NCBI GenBank assembly: GCA_023386765.1
Contig: JAEWJD010000381.1
Span: 1-9,017, forward strand
Reading direction: 5' to 3'
Length of the DNA stretch: 9,017 nt
Source of the DNA: Pseudomonadota bacterium
GTDB lineage: Bacteria > Pseudomonadota > Gammaproteobacteria > Burkholderiales > Burkholderiaceae_B
The notes beneath the pieces are model-generated. The model did no database searches. It had not been told where the DNA came from and saw nothing but the letters and a program-made list of their open reading frames with translations. Position 1 is the stretch's first letter; every line of letters starts with the position of its first letter. Below, piece after piece: positions 6,351 to 9,017 of this stretch. The translations under genes and the position numbers were made by a program.

Positions 6351-6864
6351 AGCGTTTCTCCAGGGGCAGGGCGGCGGCCGCGTTGTCGCGGCGCAGGCAG
6401 GGCCAGCGCATCTCCACCAGATATTGCAGTGCCGTCAGGCCCATCCCCAGCGGCACGGCGGCATACTTGGGCCAGACCAGGGGTTGCCACACGCCCAGGG
6501 CGCGTTCGCCGCTGCGGTAGGCATCGACCGCCATCAGCAGTCCGGACCAGGCCAGGTAGAGGCAGACCGCCACGCCGACGGCCTGAGCCGTGAAACGCAA
6601 TACCTCGCGGGCCCGGCCGGGCAGGATGTTTTCCAGCAATTCCATCTTGACGTGGCCGCCCGTGTAGAGCGTGTAGGGCGAGCCGAGGAAGATGGCGATC
6701 ACCATCATCTCGATGCTCATTTCCAGTTCCCAGGAGTTCTGGTAGCCCATCCCGCGCACCAGAACCATCCATGTCAGCACGCCGATGGCCGCCAGCAGCA
6801 AGGCGGCCGCCACCATGGCGCAAGCCATGCTGCAGCGTGTGATCCATTTTCCAAGCGTTGTCAC
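6343..6864 (-). CDS. TRAP transporter small membrane subunit (DctQ family)
   Basis: Inner-membrane protein of 173 residues with four predicted helices (about 13-36, 48-64, 90-112 and 132-152), the normal topology and size for DctQ, which pairs with DctM and docks the loaded binding protein. Family features are the segment after helix 2, GSPYTLYTGGHVKMELL (61-77), and WPKYAAVPLGMGL (131-143) in the last helix. The start is GTG at 6864, chosen because AAGGAG stands exactly 6 nt upstream and the protein then begins VTTLGKWITR, just before the first helix. The frame stays open far upstream, but only as a shadow of dctP. The gap to the dctP stop is 47 nt. dctQ is a family label. Confidence 0.92.
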   Translation of the reverse strand: MTTLGKWITRCSMACAMVAAALLLAAIGVLTWMVLVRGMGYQNSWELEMSIEMMVIAIFLGSPYTLYTGGHVKMELLENILPGRAREVLRFTAQAVGVAVCLYLAWSGLLMAVDAYRSGERALGVWQPLVWPKYAAVPLGMGLTALQYLVEMRWPCLRRDNAAAALPLEKRYD

Positions 6865-6870
6865 CCCGGT

Positions 6871-6876
6871 CTCCTT
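6871..6876 (-). promoter_or_regulatory. Ribosome-binding site fixing the dctQ GTG start
   Basis: AAGGAG on the minus strand, 6 nt before GTG at 6864. It settles the choice of a GTG start in a frame that stays open well upstream. Confidence 0.8.
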
Positions 6877-6911
6877 GCGTTGTGAATGACGATGCCAAGC
6901 CGTGCCGGCGC

Positions 6912-7907
6912 TCAGGGTTTGCGGGATTGCTCCAGGGCTTGCAGCAGGTCCTTGGCCGCCGGGCTGATACTGGCGTACTCGGGCCAGGCGGTGCGCTTGG
7001 CGAGGGCCAGCCACTGGTCGAACTCGGCCTGGGTCATGGTGTGGATCTTGGCGCCAGCCTTGCCGAAGGCGGCCAGGGTTTCCTGCTTGACCTTGACCTG
7101 CTCGGCGTTGAAGGCCTGCTGGGTGCTGGCGGCGGCTTGCTCGAGGGTTTTCTGTTGTTGCGGCGTGAGCTTGTTCCAGACCCGCATTGAGATGGCCAGC
7201 GGTTGGAAGACCACGAAGATGGTGTAGTCGCCGCCGATGGTGGCGTACTTGGTCTGTTCGTACAGGCGCATGCTGACGAAGGTCTCGTACGAAGTCATCA
7301 AGCCGTCGAGCACGCCGGTCTGCAAGGCGTTGTACAGCTCGGTCGAGGGCATGGAGAACACGGAGGCGCCGGCGCTCTTGAGCATGGTGTCGATGGTGCG
7401 GTCGGCGCCACGCATCTTCAGCCCCTTGACGGTGTCGGGCGCGCCGATTTCGCGTTCCCGGTTGGCGATGCCGCCTTCGGTCCACCACCAGGTCAGCAGG
7501 TGAAAGCCGTTGGCCTCGCACAATTCCTGCAGTTTCTTCTCGAAGGGCGATCCCTTGAGCTGCATGGCATCGTCGACACTGCTGACGGCGCCGGGCAGGA
7601 TGGTCACCGACAGCTCGGGCACCTTGCCCACGCCGTAGATCAGCGGAAAGATCGCCAGGTCGACGGTGCCGTCCTGCAGAGCGTCGATCTGTTTGACGGG
7701 ATTGCTGATCAGCGAGGCGCCCGGATAGATCCGGAACTTAAGCGCGGGGTCCAGACGGCTGGCTTCGGCGGCAAAGGCCCGGGCGCCTTCATCGCGCCCA
7801 TCGCCGCGCGGCCATTGGTGCGAGAGCTTCATGGTCTGGGCCTGGACGGCGGCGCAGGCCAGCATCAGCAAAGGGGCGGCCAGCAGGCGGGAAAGATTGC
7901 GTTTCAT
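6912..7907 (-). CDS. TRAP transporter periplasmic solute-binding protein (DctP family)
   Basis: Secreted binding protein of 331 residues that captures an organic acid in the periplasm for DctQM. The N-terminus is a Sec signal peptide: MKRN, a hydrophobic core to about residue 20, and a probable cleavage after VQA (21-23). Family landmarks are DALQDGTVDLAIF (75-87), KGLKMRG (161-167) with Arg166 at the position of the conserved carboxylate-binding arginine, and ELYNALQTGVLDGLMTSY (190-207). The start at 7907 is chosen because GAGGAG stands 7 nt upstream and the signal peptide begins there. An upstream in-frame start would add 26 Arg/Pro-rich residues in front of the signal. The lipobox-like Cys18 is poorly matched, so I do not call a lipoprotein. 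Expected ligand: a carboxylate, identity unknown. Confidence 0.95.
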   Translation of the reverse strand: MKRNLSRLLAAPLLMLACAAVQAQTMKLSHQWPRGDGRDEGARAFAAEASRLDPALKFRIYPGASLISNPVKQIDALQDGTVDLAIFPLIYGVGKVPELSVTILPGAVSSVDDAMQLKGSPFEKKLQELCEANGFHLLTWWWTEGGIANREREIGAPDTVKGLKMRGADRTIDTMLKSAGASVFSMPSTELYNALQTGVLDGLMTSYETFVSMRLYEQTKYATIGGDYTIFVVFQPLAISMRVWNKLTPQQQKTLEQAAASTQQAFNAEQVKVKQETLAAFGKAGAKIHTMTQAEFDQWLALAKRTAWPEYASISPAAKDLLQALEQSRKP

Positions 7908-7914
7908 GATGTGT

Positions 7915-7920
7915 CTCCTC
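7915..7920 (-). promoter_or_regulatory. Ribosome-binding site for dctP
   Basis: GAGGAG on the minus strand, 7 nt before the ATG at 7907. It lies in the 23-nt gap after the CoA-transferase stop and argues against the longer N-terminal reading of dctP. Confidence 0.75.
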
Positions 7921-7930
7921 AGGGGCGTTG

Positions 7931-9017
7931 TTATCGCGGCGTGTCGGCGCACGCCTGGTGTTGGAAAACGACGCGGTCGGCGCACAGCGCGTCGATGCGC
8001 GCGGCGGGCAGACCATAGGCTTGCAGTACCTGGCGGGTATGCTGGCCGAAGAGCGGGGGCGCGCTGCGCACGCTGCCTTCAGCCAGCGCCTGCATGGTGA
8101 TAGGCAAGGCCAGTTGGCGGATTTCGCCCAGTTCCGGATGCTGGGCGGTTTCCACCATGCGGCAGTGTTGCACCTGCGGGTCCTGAAAGACATCGGCCAG
8201 GTTGTTGATGGGGCCGGCCGGGATGCCGCGCGCGATCATTTCGCGGGTCCAGTGCATGCGGGTGTTGCCGCGCAGGCGGCTTTCGATCAAGGCTTTCAGC
8301 TCGTCGCGATGTTGCATGCGTTCGGCGTTGCTGAGGTAACGAGGGTCCTGCGGCGCGTCTGGCAGCTCCAGCAGTTCGCACAGCCGCAGCCACATGTCCT
8401 GGGTGGCCGGAGCGAGGTTCAGCGGGCCGTCGGCGGTCTCGAAAACGCCGTAAGGTGCGATCACGGGGTGTACGTTGCCGGTGGGTTGCGGCACTTCCTG
8501 CAGGCTCAGGTAGCGCTGGCCCTGTACGCTCAGCAGCCCCACCAGGCTGGCCAGCAGAGACGTCTGCACCTGTTGGCCGCGGCCGTCGCGCTGGCGTTCG
8601 ATCCAGGCGGCCAGCACACCCATGGCGGCCCACATGCCAGAGGTCAGATCGCCGATGGCCACGCCCACGCGGGTCGGGCCGCTCTCGGGCATGCCGGTCA
8701 CGCTCATCAGGCCCGAGTAGCCCTGCGCGATCTGGTCAAAGCCGGGCCAGTTTCCGGCTGGGCCGCTGCTGCCGAAACCGGTGATGGCGGCGTAGACCAG
8801 ACCGGGCTGTTCGGCGGCCAGGCTCTCGTAGCCCAGGCCCATTTTCTCCATCGTGCCCGGTTTGAAGTTCTCGACCACGATATCGGATTTCAGTGCCATT
8901 TCGCGCAGCAAGGTCAGGCCGTCGGGATGCCGGAAGTCCAGCCCCAGGCCGAGTTTGTTGCGATTGCTGCGCAGGTAATAGGCGCTGACGCCGCGATCGA
9001 AGGGGCCCCACTGGCGG
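7931..9017 (-). CDS. CaiB/BaiF (class III) CoA-transferase, 5' end outside window
   Basis: The visible part is 361 residues. The frame is open to the window edge, so the N-terminus, perhaps 40-50 residues, is missing. Class III enzymes move CoA between carboxylic acids in the cytoplasm (formyl-CoA:oxalate, carnitine, succinyl-CoA transferases). Landmarks, numbered from the first full codon at 9016, are SNRNKLGLGLDFRHPDG (17-33), ENFKPGTMEKMGLGYESL (49-66), GFGSSGPAGNWPGFDQIAQG (80-99), and GDLTSG, in which Asp123 matches the catalytic Asp169 of formyl-CoA transferase. It lies 23 nt upstream of dctP on the same strand, so it probably activates the acid imported by the TRAP system. Acceptor and donor are not readable. 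The first Met-like codon inside the window (TTG at 8911) is not the true start, because conserved family sequence lies before it. Confidence 0.93.
   Translation of the reverse strand, partial: RQWGPFDRGVSAYYLRSNRNKLGLGLDFRHPDGLTLLREMALKSDIVVENFKPGTMEKMGLGYESLAAEQPGLVYAAITGFGSSGPAGNWPGFDQIAQGYSGLMSVTGMPESGPTRVGVAIGDLTSGMWAAMGVLAAWIERQRDGRGQQVQTSLLASLVGLLSVQGQRYLSLQEVPQPTGNVHPVIAPYGVFETADGPLNLAPATQDMWLRLCELLELPDAPQDPRYLSNAERMQHRDELKALIESRLRGNTRMHWTREMIARGIPAGPINNLADVFQDPQVQHCRMVETAQHPELGEIRQLALPITMQALAEGSVRSAPPLFGQHTRQVLQAYGLPAARIDALCADRVVFQHQACADTPR

Noticed and set aside
5010..6593. 527-codon plus-strand ORF antisense to dctM
   Set aside because: His/Gln/Asp/Gly-rich composition typical of the antisense of a GC-rich membrane-protein gene; the opposite strand encodes an unmistakable DctM.
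6865..7521. Upstream extension of the dctQ frame
   Set aside because: It overlaps dctP and reads as an Arg/His-rich shadow; the GTG at 6864 has an ideal ribosome-binding site.
7908..7985. 26-residue N-terminal extension of DctP
   Set aside because: It would place an Arg/Pro-rich stretch before a normal signal peptide and overlap the CoA-transferase end; GAGGAG is positioned for the ATG at 7907.
1..9017. CRISPR arrays, insertion sequences, attachment sites, tRNA or rRNA genes
   Set aside because: I saw no regularly spaced repeats, transposase-like proteins, terminal inverted repeats or cloverleaf sequences.

Overview
The window is GC-rich bacterial DNA, and its codon use and gene content fit a beta-proteobacterium of the Bordetella/Achromobacter (Alcaligenaceae) type. 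That placement is an inference from style and from the TRAP/CoA-transferase content, since no rRNA or marker gene is present. I found no CRISPR array, insertion sequence, tRNA or phage gene.

Layout. (a) Positions 1-368 hold no conventional gene. They carry an 11-G tract at the left edge, two perfect inverted repeats, and a leader just before the first gene. The leader consists of a Shine-Dalgarno-like AAGGA, a three-codon ORF, an overlapping 27-codon proline/serine-rich ORF whose stop overlaps the next start codon, and two small hairpins. (b) 369-1982, plus strand: a 537-residue ABC-F ATPase with two nucleotide-binding domains, a ribosome-associated type of protein rather than a membrane transporter. 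(c) 1992-4180, minus strand: a two-gene unit joined by a TGATG overlap. It encodes a protein with a PD-(D/E)XK nuclease-like motif, then an APH(6)/StrB-like small-molecule kinase that converges on the ABC-F gene with 9 bp between them. (d) 4181-4272: a short spacer containing a bulged 13-bp hairpin that probably ends the next unit. (e) 4273-9017, minus strand: an operon, in transcription order, of a class III (CaiB/BaiF) CoA-transferase (5' end outside the window), TRAP binding protein DctP, small membrane subunit DctQ, large membrane subunit DctM, and a crotonase-fold protein.

The right-hand operon reads as an uptake-and-activation module. DctP captures an organic acid in the periplasm, DctQM imports it with a sodium or proton gradient, the CoA-transferase would make its CoA thioester, and the crotonase-fold enzyme would act on that thioester. 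The substrate cannot be read from the sequence. The crotonase lacks both glutamates of classical enoyl-CoA hydratases, so its reaction is open.

The observations most worth follow-up are the leader before the ABC-F gene (proline codons upstream of a member of a family that includes factors relieving proline stalling), the coupled nuclease-like/kinase pair, and the altered crotonase active site.
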